Shown here: positions 56,201-63,944 of the stretch, in pieces
Position numbering within the stretch: position 1 is the first letter of the stretch
How the letters are laid out: each line of letters starts with the position of its first letter
DNA from: Symbiodinium sp. CCMP2592
Lineage: Eukaryota; Sar; Dinophyceae; Suessiales; Symbiodiniaceae
Assembly: GCA_905221615.1 (NCBI GenBank)
Contig: CAJNDT010003380.1
Location: 186,001-250,000, forward strand
DNA: 64,000 bases
Direction: 5' to 3'
Position numbers and translations under genes: made by a program
Notes under the pieces: generated by a model
What the model saw: the letters and a program-made list of their open reading frames with translations, nothing else
Told to the model about the DNA's origin: nothing
Database searches by the model: none

Positions 56201-59200
56201 TCCTTGCGCGTCTTTGACCTGTGGTAAAGGCTCCGGAGCGTAGGTTTTCTTGCGCTTATGCCGGAGCAGCTTATGAAGGGCATCGTGCACCTCAGAAGTG
56301 GGGCCTGTTGCAAGTCGCTCGGCCAAAGCATTGGTATACATCGCTCTGTCCTGTTGGCAGGCTGTGCGGAGGGCTTTGCTGTCCACCCGGATTCGATACA
56401 TGTGCAGTATCATGCTGGTCAGGGCCCGCTCGGTCCATGCCCCGGACCATGGGGTACAGACTGTTGAAGCTCCGGTTCCAGCCCAAAGGTCAAAGCAGAA
56501 GGCCAATGCTGCAGTCCGTACGTGCTGCTGAAGCCGGCTGAGTCCCCTCTTGAGGCTAGAGACGCGTTTCTGCAGAGCCCAAGTGGCATCCTGTAGGTAG
56601 ACGTGGTGAGGCCTTGACTGCTTAATTGGTGCAACCTGAGCAAGCTCTTGCTGCAAGTGTTGCACAACAATGGCAGCATGCGCATGCACCGAGGTGTGCC
56701 ATGGTACCTGTGGAACAGATGCAAGGACTCGCTGGATGTCTGGCTTCAGGGCAGGATCAGTAAACATCTGCCGCGGCAGTCGGGCGCGCCCCTTGGAATT
56801 ACATTTACCAGGCATGCTCATGCTTACTTGGCTGCGAAGGAGGGTCGCAACGTGATCTATCCCGTTAGTAGCAACCTGAATACCATGGTCTACCCAGGAG
56901 CGACAGAACCCATGTTGCCAGGAGCTAGGGACGGAAATGAAGTCGGGGCGACAGGGCCTGCCATTCCTTTTCTGGAAGAAAGTGGCTGTAGGTCCGTCTT
57001 GACATGTTTCGAAGGTGCATGGTACCCAGCACTGGTTGGTGCGAAGGAGTTCGTGAAAGAACTCCCCTGGAGTGTCCTCCTCTTCCTGGCCGAAGTCGGA
57101 CACATGGGGTGAGGGAATGCTGCCAACAGAGCAGTTCATATCCCCAGCTATGACAACAGGGTCATTGCGTCGATGCCGGGATAGGATCTTCTGTGTGTCT
57201 TGCCACCAGGTCAATAGCAACTGCCTCTCCGTGGCTCTGTGCGGAGCATGTAGAGAGCAGAATACAAGAACAAACTTGCCCGCGCTGTATCTGGCTATGA
57301 TCCGTCGCGGGTCAGCATGTAAGATGCTGAAATGTCTCTCCGCAAAAATCGCATCTGAAAGGTTGCCGGAGCAGGTGCGTAGGACGCGGCTTCCCTCCCG
57401 AAACCAAAGTTCAGTGCCGTGATGGCCTTTGTCTGCTCCCCCCGAGTATCTAAGAAAGCCTCCTATCTTAGAGAACCCTTGTGGGCAGCGCGTCTCTTGC
57501 AGGGCGGCAACGTCTACCCCACAGTCTTGGAGCTGACGCGCCAAAAGAGCGGCTCGAGCTGGGATTTGATGAAGACCCTGACACCCGGAGCCGGCACCAG
57601 AGTCGGTTTCAAGGCCCGCTCCCAAACTGAGGGTATTGAATGAGGCAATACACAGGTCCATTGAAAAGAGGGATGGAGTGTCCATCTGGCCATCGGGTGC
57701 TTTCTCAACTTCAGCTGGCATGAAAGGGGCTAGCATTTGATGATAACTGAGCCCTTGGTGCCAAGTATCATCCCCCAAGTCTCGCGAACCTTGTGGGGGG
57801 AGGGAGGCATCGCCTTTCAATTGTCGAAGCACCGTAGCTGCCCAAGGCAGCAGGCCGGCTCCGCTCGATAACCAGAACTCCAACGTAGATTCGGGAAGGC
57901 ATAAAAGGGTGGCAACGCTGTCGGTGCGTGAACCTGCTTTAGCCAGAAGATCGGCGACCTCATTAAAGTAACAGCCTTGGTGGCCCGGAACGTAGATAAA
58001 GCGATCATCCTTATCACAAAGGCCACGACGGAGATCAAAGGAATGGCTCATAGCTTGGGCGCAGCCGCCAGGTCGACACACATAGCTGCCCTCAGCGCCT
58101 TTGAGAGCTGATACGCAGTCAGACAGAAAGGTGACAGGCCGGTCAGGAAAGACCAGCCATGATGCCAATGCTGCGATTGTAAGAGCGAAGCACTCAGCGG
58201 AATAGGCAGATAGGTATTCGCTCGGGCCTAGAATCCAGTCAGGCACTTTTCCGAAACTTGCACACTTGTGTCCCGAGAGGGTGTCAACGAAAATGCAAGC
58301 CCAGCCAGCATAAGCATCGACGTTGCCCGATGTCGGAGTAAAGGAGCCGTCCGTGTAGCAAAGAATGCCTGAGTGGCCATCTTGCACGGCCTGCTGTGTG
58401 GCTCGGACAGCTCGGGCGTCAAGGTCAGTCTCTTGCCAGAAATCAGGATGATGAATGACTTCATGCCATGATGTGAGAGCAACAGAAGTGTGTCGCAATT
58501 GGAAAAGCTGCTGCCACGTAAACCCAAGTGGAGTTTCTCCGAAGAAAACTCCTTGCCCGAGCACGGAACTGCTAGGCTGGGTGTGTTGAGGGATCTGCTC
58601 TTGCAGATTGAGCGTAAGTCTGAATGGAGGGTCGCCCTGGTTTTCGACAAGGGTTTCGAGCAAAGTGGCGGCAAGAAAGAACGCCTCAGACGCGGGGTCT
58701 GCCACACATTCCTCCAACAGAGTGCGGAGGTCCTCTTTATCGGGGATATCGCTGCTGCACGCTGGAGTGGGCTCACAAGGTAGAAAGTCTTGAGAGTGAC
58801 TATCATCCCCAAGGTGGGAGACCCAAGCACGTGCCGGTGTTGGAATCGGCCTGAAAATGGGAGGAGGTCTCCCAACAGACACACAATCTCCTCCTGCAAA
58901 GTAATGTGAGCCTCTCGAAGACTCTGGCAGAGGTGCACCTAGGTGCACTGCCTGAGCTGGCACAAGGAAGGTGCTCAGGAGTGTGGCAAGTATTAGGGTC
59001 TTACAACCTCCATTGCCTCCTCTACCAGTAGCAATAATGACAAAAGCTACCAAACGGGCAGCAGTGTTGAGTTGTACCGGCAGATGCAAGGAAGCGAAAA
59101 GTAAAATCGCCCACACAAGGGAGCTCCCGCTGAGGAGGACAGGGGTGGTACTAAGGCTGCCCGAGGGAGGGCTGTCGGAATTCAAACCTTCGTCCCACGT

Positions 59201-62200
59201 GACTACTCGACTCTGCGGCATTGATGCTGTAGCACAGACAACAGACTCTGTTGACTGTTCTCCGCTTGCTAAAGCCTCATTGGTTCCTGATCCCCCTGTG
59301 CCTGCATCGCCTGTCTGCCTGGTGTCCTGGGAGGCACTTTGCTGTATGGGCATAACATTAGGGAGGCTGGATGTGGCCCCGTCACCGGAGGAATCCGGAG
59401 GAGGCGCACTTGGTGGGGGCACCCAATGGTGAGGGTCCTGTGGCATTCCTTCAAAGAAGGACATTGGGAGGAATATGAGGAAAATGACTTCCCCATCCCA
59501 GACCCGAACATCCGAATGTAGAACTGATGGAAAGGTGTTGGGCCTATACCAACACAGAACCCATCCGCTAGGGCATCTTCGAATGAACTGGTCCCAGAGA
59601 CCCTCTGCACGAAGCCAACCGTCCTCAGAGGAGCGCCAAGAGACTCCTAGGAGCAATGGCCGGCAGTCCAAGAAGAAAGTAATCGGTCTAGCAGCTGAAG
59701 GTTGCTGGCGGGCGGATGGAAATGAGACCGCTATGACACCTTGGACTGTTTTGCCGAGGTGAGAGAAGTCAGAAATGGCCGGATCTGGAGCATGGATAGC
59801 CAGAGCGTTCAGGCTAACTCCAAAGTACCTTGCAATGTCTCTGCGAAGAGACAAGATTCGGCCCGGCTCAACGTGAAAAAGGAACGGCCGCTGATGAGAC
59901 AGAACCCAAGCAAAGTGCCTCTGATCGAGGTTTGGAGTCCAAGAGGGATTCCAGCCAGCAGCGGACTGTAGCATCTCCTCAAATGAGATCGTGGTGAAGT
60001 GGCCGCTGGCCGCAGCAAGGATGATGACAGCATCTCCGTGCGCAAAATCAACTAGCATACCATCTGGGAGGGCCCAAGGCAGGTCGTGGGCATATACCTG
60101 ATGGCCTTGGTCAACAGGAAGGCCTGCCAACATGAGCAGGGTTTGGCGAGTTGCACGGTTTGGAGCCTGAGCCGAAAATATGTCACCGGCGGCTCGAGTG
60201 CTATCAATCACAATGATGGCCCCATTGGGCTCCCAGATAGGCATGGCGAGTACGATTCCAACCCCGTCTTGAGATTGAGGAGAGACCGACAAAATGCGGG
60301 GAAGCTGGAAACAAGGAGTCGGTTCCCGAGCAGCATTCACCAGGTGCATGACCTCCCTCGGCGACACACCAGACCTAAACCTAACCCTTACAATTTCAGG
60401 AGAGAATGCAGGCCCAACCACGACGAAGATTCCGTCGATGAACTCAGGGATCTCATCGCTCGTTGCGGGTCTACCTTCAGAGGCAGAAACCTGTGGGGTG
60501 TTGAACCTTTCTTCTACAGGGGAATCTCCAGATTGCATCGCTTGATCATGTGGATGAGCTCCTTGGGTCTCGGAAGCATGCTGCTGAGCAGGAGGTGCAT
60601 CAGAGGAAGCGGGCACAGGGGAAGCACTGTCTGGTGAAGCCCTGGGAAGAAAATCGATATCAAGGTCGGCAAGGTCTAGTCGGCGCAAGACGATGGCAAT
60701 CACCTGTCCTGGTTGCACATGCAGGTACTCTGTGTCTTCAGGGATGCCCAGAAGCACGGGTTTCCAGCCTGACGGAACGTAGCTTGTATGGGTCGCGCAC
60801 AAGGCGGCATAGGTCACACGTGACTGAGTCACCCGCACAGCAGTCCAACCTGCATGTAAGGCCCTACCGTCGATCAGGATATCAAACCAATCACTGGGAA
60901 GAGGCCCAAAATCATCGACAGCCAAAACAGTACGACAAGTTAAACCCCTAAGTGCCACATTAGGGATGCGAGGTGCTGCAGGAAACAACCTGAGTCGCCT
61001 TCGATCTGTGCCTACACATGCAGCGATGTGGATCCTGTAATCAGTGGGTCGATGGGGGTCAGCGATAAAAAGGATGTGCTCATGGGCTGTGGCAAGGCAG
61101 TATGCAGGAGAGTCTTCAACCACTGGTACCGTGGAGTGGATGCTCCATGAGAACCTGGACATGAGCATCTGCGCCAAAGAGAAAGTAGGCTCCCTGACGG
61201 TGTGCTGTGGGGCAATGGTGACAGTAAGTCCGGTGTGGACATGGTGCTGTCCTTCACGCGAGAGAGGGAACTGAGAGTCCCCCAGGAAGACCTCAACCCC
61301 AAGATTAGGTCGTACATCAGCAAGATCAAGCAGGCTGTCAAGCGTCACATAGGCAGGGGATATTGCTGCAAAGACCCGGTGGTCCAGCTTGGAAGTGTCT
61401 ACACACAGAACACAACCATGTGTTGCCCAAAGTGGCAAAGCCAGGAAAAACCCTGAACCCGGACAGGGCTGGGGGTGTGCCGGCACCAAGAGAGGAAAGC
61501 GCACAGCGTCATCTTGTGCGCGGGCATTGCTTACAGCCGCCTCAGTCTCTTGAATGGTGGCAGGAAGCCGGACGGCAGTCAGGAGTCGCTCGAGTGTGTA
61601 GCCTGGTGCCGCAACTGCAAAATGGACCCGGCGCACTGAGTCATCATCCTCAGACGAGTCTGAGACAGACTCACCTTCACTGGCGATATGCTGCGCATCG
61701 TGAGCCGGCAGGTATCGCCATGGCATGCCTAGTCTGGGTGCCGCATAGCGCAATGCGGCCAAAGAAGCCCGGTCTGATTCGCTGTTAGTGGTTGGTTCTG
61801 CCAACCACTTGCAGTAACGGACGCCGAAAGAAGCTAGGGCCACAACGAGAGCGGCGGGCAAGATGTGCAGGTTATGCCTGTCGGATGAAAGGGGCGTGGC
61901 AGACGCGGCTGCAGCCAAAGGCAGGCCCAAAGTAAGGATCAAAATGCCCAAAACCTCTAGTGCGGGGTGGCCAAGTCGAGGGTGAAAAGGGCACATAGTG
62001 TTCTTCCTTCGGATGGGACTGGAAGTAGCACTGGACAGGCTAGCAACATGCTTCCAAACGCAGGAACTGGCTCCACATGGAGGTGGAGTGCGGCTTCGAG
62101 AGCGAGAACGCGCGTCAGCGGCAGGACTTCCTCTGATGCGGTTCCGAGGTCCAATGCGAGGGGGAGTGGGGGGAGACGAGGAAGAGGAGCTGGATTCTTC

Positions 62201-62299
62201 CTCTTCATCATCCTCCTCCCCGTCAGGGATATCTGCAGAATCAATGTCAGGAGTGACAGGGTCTGCCAGGGCATCGTGGTAATACTCAATTGTAATCAC
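53255..62299 (-). CDS. Giant non-LTR retrotransposon polyprotein (RNase H-APE endonuclease-RT-zinc finger), 3,014 codons
   Basis: One uninterrupted frame ending in TAG. Residues 1-100 are acidic/Ser/Pro-rich; hydrophobic segments lie at about 116-135, 1060-1095 and 1101-1118. Two related modules occupy about 225-540 and 624-945. Then come RNase H (about 1305-1460), an APE-type endonuclease (1547-1825), reverse transcriptase (about 2080-2480) and two C2HC/C2H2-like zinc fingers (2710-2769). All expected catalytic residues are visible, so it may still be competent for target-primed retrotransposition. Such proteins nick DNA with the APE domain and copy their own RNA with the RT. The first codon of the listed span is GTG. 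The frame is open up to a TAA at 62339-62341, but the first in-frame ATG is codon 102 (61994-61996), so the true start is unsettled: non-ATG, codon 102, or a spliced upstream exon. An intact 9-kb frame is striking in a window where everything else is decayed or fragmented. Confidence 0.93.
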   Translation of the reverse strand: MITIEYYHDALADPVTPDIDSADIPDGEEDDEEEESSSSSSSPPTPPRIGPRNRIRGSPAADARSRSRSRTPPPCGASSCVWKHVASLSSATSSPIRRKNTMCPFHPRLGHPALEVLGILILTLGLPLAAAASATPLSSDRHNLHILPAALVVALASFGVRYCKWLAEPTTNSESDRASLAALRYAAPRLGMPWRYLPAHDAQHIASEGESVSDSSEDDDSVRRVHFAVAAPGYTLERLLTAVRLPATIQETEAAVSNARAQDDAVRFPLLVPAHPQPCPGSGFFLALPLWATHGCVLCVDTSKLDHRVFAAISPAYVTLDSLLDLADVRPNLGVEVFLGDSQFPLSREGQHHVHTGLTVTIAPQHTVREPTFSLAQMLMSRFSWSIHSTVPVVEDSPAYCLATAHEHILFIADPHRPTDYRIHIAACVGTDRRRLRLFPAAPRIPNVALRGLTCRTVLAVDDFGPLPSDWFDILIDGRALHAGWTAVRVTQSRVTYAALCATHTSYVPSGWKPVLLGIPEDTEYLHVQPGQVIAIVLRRLDLADLDIDFLPRASPDSASPVPASSDAPPAQQHASETQGAHPHDQAMQSGDSPVEERFNTPQVSASEGRPATSDEIPEFIDGIFVVVGPAFSPEIVRVRFRSGVSPREVMHLVNAAREPTPCFQLPRILSVSPQSQDGVGIVLAMPIWEPNGAIIVIDSTRAAGDIFSAQAPNRATRQTLLMLAGLPVDQGHQVYAHDLPWALPDGMLVDFAHGDAVIILAAASGHFTTISFEEMLQSAAGWNPSWTPNLDQRHFAWVLSHQRPFLFHVEPGRILSLRRDIARYFGVSLNALAIHAPDPAISDFSHLGKTVQGVIAVSFPSARQQPSAARPITFFLDCRPLLLGVSWRSSEDGWLRAEGLWDQFIRRCPSGWVLCWYRPNTFPSVLHSDVRVWDGEVIFLIFLPMSFFEGMPQDPHHWVPPPSAPPPDSSGDGATSSLPNVMPIQQSASQDTRQTGDAGTGGSGTNEALASGEQSTESVVCATASMPQSRVVTWDEGLNSDSPPSGSLSTTPVLLSGSSLVWAILLFASLHLPVQLNTAARLVAFVIIATGRGGNGGCKTLILATLLSTFLVPAQAVHLGAPLPESSRGSHYFAGGDCVSVGRPPPIFRPIPTPARAWVSHLGDDSHSQDFLPCEPTPACSSDIPDKEDLRTLLEECVADPASEAFFLAATLLETLVENQGDPPFRLTLNLQEQIPQHTQPSSSVLGQGVFFGETPLGFTWQQLFQLRHTSVALTSWHEVIHHPDFWQETDLDARAVRATQQAVQDGHSGILCYTDGSFTPTSGNVDAYAGWACIFVDTLSGHKCASFGKVPDWILGPSEYLSAYSAECFALTIAALASWLVFPDRPVTFLSDCVSALKGAEGSYVCRPGGCAQAMSHSFDLRRGLCDKDDRFIYVPGHQGCYFNEVADLLAKAGSRTDSVATLLCLPESTLEFWLSSGAGLLPWAATVLRQLKGDASLPPQGSRDLGDDTWHQGLSYHQMLAPFMPAEVEKAPDGQMDTPSLFSMDLCIASFNTLSLGAGLETDSGAGSGCQGLHQIPARAALLARQLQDCGVDVAALQETRCPQGFSKIGGFLRYSGGADKGHHGTELWFREGSRVLRTCSGNLSDAIFAERHFSILHADPRRIIARYSAGKFVLVFCSLHAPHRATERQLLLTWWQDTQKILSRHRRNDPVVIAGDMNCSVGSIPSPHVSDFGQEEEDTPGEFFHELLRTNQCWVPCTFETCQDGPTATFFQKRNGRPCRPDFISVPSSWQHGFCRSWVDHGIQVATNGIDHVATLLRSQVSMSMPGKCNSKGRARLPRQMFTDPALKPDIQRVLASVPQVPWHTSVHAHAAIVVQHLQQELAQVAPIKQSRPHHVYLQDATWALQKRVSSLKRGLSRLQQHVRTAALAFCFDLWAGTGASTVCTPWSGAWTERALTSMILHMYRIRVDSKALRTACQQDRAMYTNALAERLATGPTSEVHDALHKLLRHKRKKTYAPEPLPQVKDAQGHVCPSALKRWREYFAAMEAGTTMAPSELGPCLDVGSILWPAPQHVGDLPTKPDLVRLMLSAKCGKAPGMDGLPNELLRGFAANCAEILFPLMMKLVFRGQEAMGLKGGMAVWFHKGRGAKDLCESFRQIILLPCFAKILHQAVRPAIRELYVRRSPSLQLGGKPGQSVCFGAHLVRSFLRYNWGRKRSCFVLFSDIASAFYAVVRQLVAAPRLEGEASQDIPESVCKGLGISEDELEILRQHVKEQTGLQRAGASPWLEALSQQLSDRSWFMLKDDSSAVLTARGTRPGSSWADIMFGMLMGRVLDERDALEGLDDHSAAEAPRIPWDGQKVLTECSEQSETIPLGDLIWADDTATMRLCRANSRLDAAIAACVGSTCDAFANFGFRMSFGPNKTAVLAQASGPGSRTARRTLFGPVGHKGVIQALRESSQPVGVPLIATYRHLGVFQATRGCMLAEIRYRTAQAWAAFSEGRRKIYKAKGVPIHRRAFILKASVLPKLLYGCGSWPPLQKRELQSFGGTLWSLYRAICGIPASGDQHFHASTVLALTGLPGPVDLLHVQRLLYLRLLVTQGPNELWAAVRADIAYLTALRNSLDWLFSWTHQTSSLQHPLEHWTKWRDFICDQPGRYKGLILRAQALANCRHRVIAALDGLYRALRDQAPSVGAATSIGADMTEACIPCAKLFPSRVAWSGHAARVHGYRSRAFLLGRSPLCFACGRAYGTVGRLRRHLLASARCIANWGSFSPAEGTCDLLACNHPQMPPFQVPGSFGEHAPSDTCEDLSSVLLSELHALPVCDESVVWDTVIEVIEPLQVLRATVRRWANDRAEDEWIQRAAENVILLLDPELIGEPSHASRVKVDKQTFASDSCPTWAPLPSFHLPACTAGPRFDLQPPPPVTISPFVPTSTSLRLGLAYSDWLEQACSTLAKGLELAINDRCDFQVRCDGLAHGLGPAKDWLVSAGFTFCKSGLRSSFSVSPEFKC
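53984..54187 (-). other. Two C-terminal zinc fingers of the retroelement (residues 2705-2772)
   Basis: Finger 1 is C2710-x2-C2713-x12-H2726-x4-H2731. Finger 2 is C2746-x2-C2749-x12-H2762-x6-C2769. Their position after the RT matches the C-terminal Cys/His regions many LINE proteins use for nucleic-acid binding. Confidence 0.75.
54860..56062 (-). other. Reverse transcriptase domain of the retroelement (residues ~2080-2480)
   Basis: GKAPGMDGLPNELL (2097-2110) is the LINE RT entry motif. LFSDIASAFY carries the motif A aspartate (D2228). GTRPGSSWADIMFG (2318-2331) stands for motif B. IWADDTATM (2382-2390) is motif C, with D2385/D2386. The usual F/Y before ADD is replaced by W. Confidence 0.92.
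56825..57661 (-). other. APE-type endonuclease domain of the retroelement (residues 1547-1825)
   Basis: Exonuclease/endonuclease/phosphatase fold. It has CIASFNT (N1555), LQETR (E1602), SLHAPH (1682-1687), IAGDMNC (D1720, N1722), RPDFISV (D1786) and the terminal GIDHVAT (D1815, H1816). These are the standard metal-binding and catalytic positions of LINE endonucleases. Confidence 0.92.
57920..58387 (-). other. RNase H domain of the retroelement (residues ~1305-1460)
   Basis: RNase HI fold signature: YTDGSF with D1317, AYSAEC with E1369, FLSDC with D1394, and VPGHQGCYFNEVADLLAKAG with H1440 and D1450. All four acidic positions are present. It lies upstream of the endonuclease, whereas LINEs that carry RNase H usually have it after the RT. 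Confidence 0.9.
59465..60430 (-). other. Retroelement N-terminal module, copy 2 (residues ~624-945)
   Basis: Counterparts of copy 1 are VGIVLAMPIWEPNGAIIVID (680-699), TRQTLLMLAGL (717-727), ITFFLDCRPLLLG (873-885), CPSGWVLCWYR (909-919) and LHSDVRVWDGEVIFLIFL (927-944). The offset is 398-401 residues throughout. The linker between copies (about 545-620) is Ser/Pro/Gln-rich, as is the stretch after copy 2 (950-1050). Confidence 0.7.
60680..61627 (-). other. Retroelement N-terminal module, copy 1 (residues ~225-540)
   Basis: Unrecognised globular-looking module. Anchor segments are SGFFLALPLWATHGCVLCVD (282-301), TLDSLLDLADV (319-329), FDILIDGRALHAG (472-484), VPSGWKPVLLG (508-518) and LHVQPGQVIAIVL (526-538). 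Each has a counterpart about 400 residues further on in copy 2, in the same order. No catalytic motif is apparent. It occupies the place of an ORF1-type region. Confidence 0.7.
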
Positions 62300-62861
62300 A
62301 CAGCCAGGATGAATCTGTATCCCTGTTCTGTGGTGTTGTTAACGGTCTGCCGGTCTGGTTGTTGTTGTGCTACTCGAAGATGATATGTTCATAAGTCGTC
62401 CGAGCTTTGGTGCGAGGTAGATTGAAGTACATGTTGTAGCATACGTCCATGACTCGATCTGTTTATCAGTTGCGCTTTGTTCCCGCGCACAGCCATAGAC
62501 TTTGATGCGAAGTATAATCAATAATCCGAAGTCTTCCCGCGCATAGCCCCCGCGCATAGTATAATCGATTCTTTTCTCACTTGCGCTGTGATCCCGCGCG
62601 CAGTCCCGCACCATTCCATTCGAGGATATGCCCAATCTCCTGAGGGAAAATTACATTTGGGAATTAATTTAAGCTCACCACTTAAAGACACTTAATAGAC
62701 TATCCCAGCCTCGATAATGCATGTCGAAACGGTAATCGGCCATGCATTTCCCAGGGCTGCTCCTTTCTGACTTTCAGAAAGAAATAGCCACTTGGTCCCA
62801 GTTGGCCAGCCTTGGCACCTAGCCAACTCCTTAGTTCGAATGATTAAATGACGAGAGAGAC

Positions 62862-62903
<42 letters not shown>

Positions 62904-63250
62904 TTCGCTCTTGATTCAGGCCTGGCCTTTGTCGAAAGAAACCTCGCTTTGGATGTAATCCAATAAGAACGACTCGCACCACGGGATCGCGTCATCGTCG
63001 GGAGCCTGGGTCGCTAAGTATACTAAGATAAAGTATTTGATAGCATTTAAGAAGCACAACTGAAACTTATTCAGACTAGCATCTTGTCAAGCACCGGCTT
63101 CAAGCGAAACTTTCGGCTGGTGCCCGTATCAATAACCCTGGGCCGGGAGTCAACGATATTAGGCAGCAGTGCTTCACATATGAAACCCTGGATTGAATAC
63201 TAGCGGACTTCGGAATTGAGCTCCACACCATGGCTCGGCATCGTCATGGC
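62300..63250. other. Spacer between methyltransferase exons and retroelement frame
   Basis: Contains a GA microsatellite at about 62864-62900, the CCCGCGC subrepeats at 62470-62605 and otherwise unique sequence. No exon, terminal inverted repeat or telomere-like tract was recognised. Both neighbours are on the minus strand, so a shared transcript cannot be excluded from sequence alone. Confidence 0.5.
62864..62900. repeat. (GA)n microsatellite
   Basis: About 18 GA units upstream of the retroelement. Confidence 0.95.
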
Positions 63251-63255
63251 CATAC

Positions 63256-63339
63256 TTCAGTAAATATTTCACACCAGCTTTCAAATTTCCTTTGGCTGTT
63301 TTCGTCGTCGGAATCTCCGGCTTGTGCCGGCAACATCTC
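63256..63339 (-). CDS. Probable downstream exon of the methyltransferase gene
   Basis: A phase-0, 28-codon open segment between an AG acceptor (ACAGTCAG) and a GT donor (GAA|GTATGG), reading EMLPAQAGDSDDENSQRKFE and then SWCEIFTE. It follows exon C on the same strand with compatible phase. The sequence itself is not diagnostic; it could be a linker in the target-recognition region. No motif IX or X exon was recognised before the retroelement begins near 62.3 kb. Confidence 0.35.
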
Positions 63340-63539
63340 CTGACTGTATGATATACAAGTGGTCAGACATGTTACAAATGCATAGCTCCACAGCAGAACC
63401 TCGACAGCACCGACGACAGAAGTGTCTTTGTAGCACATGGTTTCGGGAAGCGAAATTTCCCTTAGTCACCATCACACTTTCCACAGAACAAATCAGACTC
63501 ACAGCTGAAGCCTGTGGGTTTAGCCCACTCGGCTGCTAC

Positions 63540-63647
63540 CCCCAATAAAGTGTTGAGCGAGGCACTCGATGCCAAACGTGTTTTATAGCCCACCAACCAT
63601 AAGCGACGTCGTCGTTGAGGAAGATCAAAGTCCAGGGCATCCAGCAC
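63540..63647 (-). CDS. C5 cytosine DNA methyltransferase, exon C (motif VIII)
   Basis: 108-nt, phase-0 exon between TTTCTCAG and a GT donor (GGG|GTAGC). It encodes VLDALDFDLPQRRRRLWLVG and continues YKTRLASSASLNTLLG. PQRRRRLWLVG is the diagnostic motif VIII (QxRxR) of C5 methyltransferases. It joins exon B in phase. Read without splicing, the frame would carry an extra insert between YTVRFK and VLDALDF and a premature C-terminus. Confidence 0.65.
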
Positions 63648-63701
63648 CTGAGAAAGTGCTAGACTTGAATATCCATTGAGCAGCCTTGCTGAATCCCTGG
63701 C

Positions 63702-63738
63702 CTTGAACCTGACAGTATACAAGCCATTGCATTTCAAC
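63702..63738 (-). CDS. C5 cytosine DNA methyltransferase, exon B
   Basis: Short exon reading LKCNGLYTVRFK between an AG acceptor (CCAAG) and a GC donor (AAG|GCCAGG). YTVRFK followed by VLDALDF (exon C) reproduces the family pattern in which a Tyr-x-Val strand precedes the PQxRxR motif. On its own the exon would be unidentifiable; the call depends on exons A and C. Confidence 0.5.
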
Positions 63739-63803
63739 CTTGGCCAGTCAGGGTTGCCTACCATTGAAAATTGCCAAGTGGTGCCACTCTCTCAACTTTA
63801 AGC

Positions 63804-63944
63804 CCCATGCTGAGCACAACACTTCGCAAAAATTTGATTGAAGAAGCTGCGGTGTTTCTTCGAAAGGATCCGCGGCACTGTTTCAAGGATAAAGGCATCC
63901 GGTGTCATTGCTCGGATATTTCCACAAGCCTTGGATTGGAGAGC
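63804..63944 (-). CDS. C5 cytosine DNA methyltransferase, exon A (partial gene)
   Basis: An AG acceptor precedes position 63944. The 47-codon frame includes AMTPDAFILETVPRILSKKH and continues RSFFNQIFAKCCAQHG. This matches the segment of Dcm/HhaI-type enzymes around the ENV motif, here ETV, followed by the helix leading to the target-recognition side. The catalytic PCQ exon should lie further right, outside the window. The exact 3' end is uncertain, because the splice phase to exon B fits only with a non-consensus junction. The enzyme would methylate cytosine C5 in DNA using S-adenosylmethionine. Confidence 0.6.

Larger units (their letters stand above)
53000..62700 (-). mobile_element. LINE-like element, approximate extent
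   Basis: The limits are estimates. Downstream of the stop (below 53255) I see no poly(A) or short tandem tail and no target-site duplication. At 52757-52979 two palindromic elements (TIR-D, TIR-A) already mark host sequence. Upstream, 62340-62700 contains two diverged direct copies of a GCGCTnTG..CCCGCGC motif (about 62470-62500 and 62570-62605), with further CCCGCGCA repeats between them, which could be 5'UTR/promoter subrepeats. Base composition over the frame is clearly more GC-rich than the flanks. Confidence 0.6.

Noticed and set aside
53255-62299. Bacterial-style operon or host multidomain enzyme
   Set aside because: The APE, RT and zinc-finger set with the GKAPGMDG motif identifies a non-LTR element; the opposite-strand and alternative frames inside are shadows.
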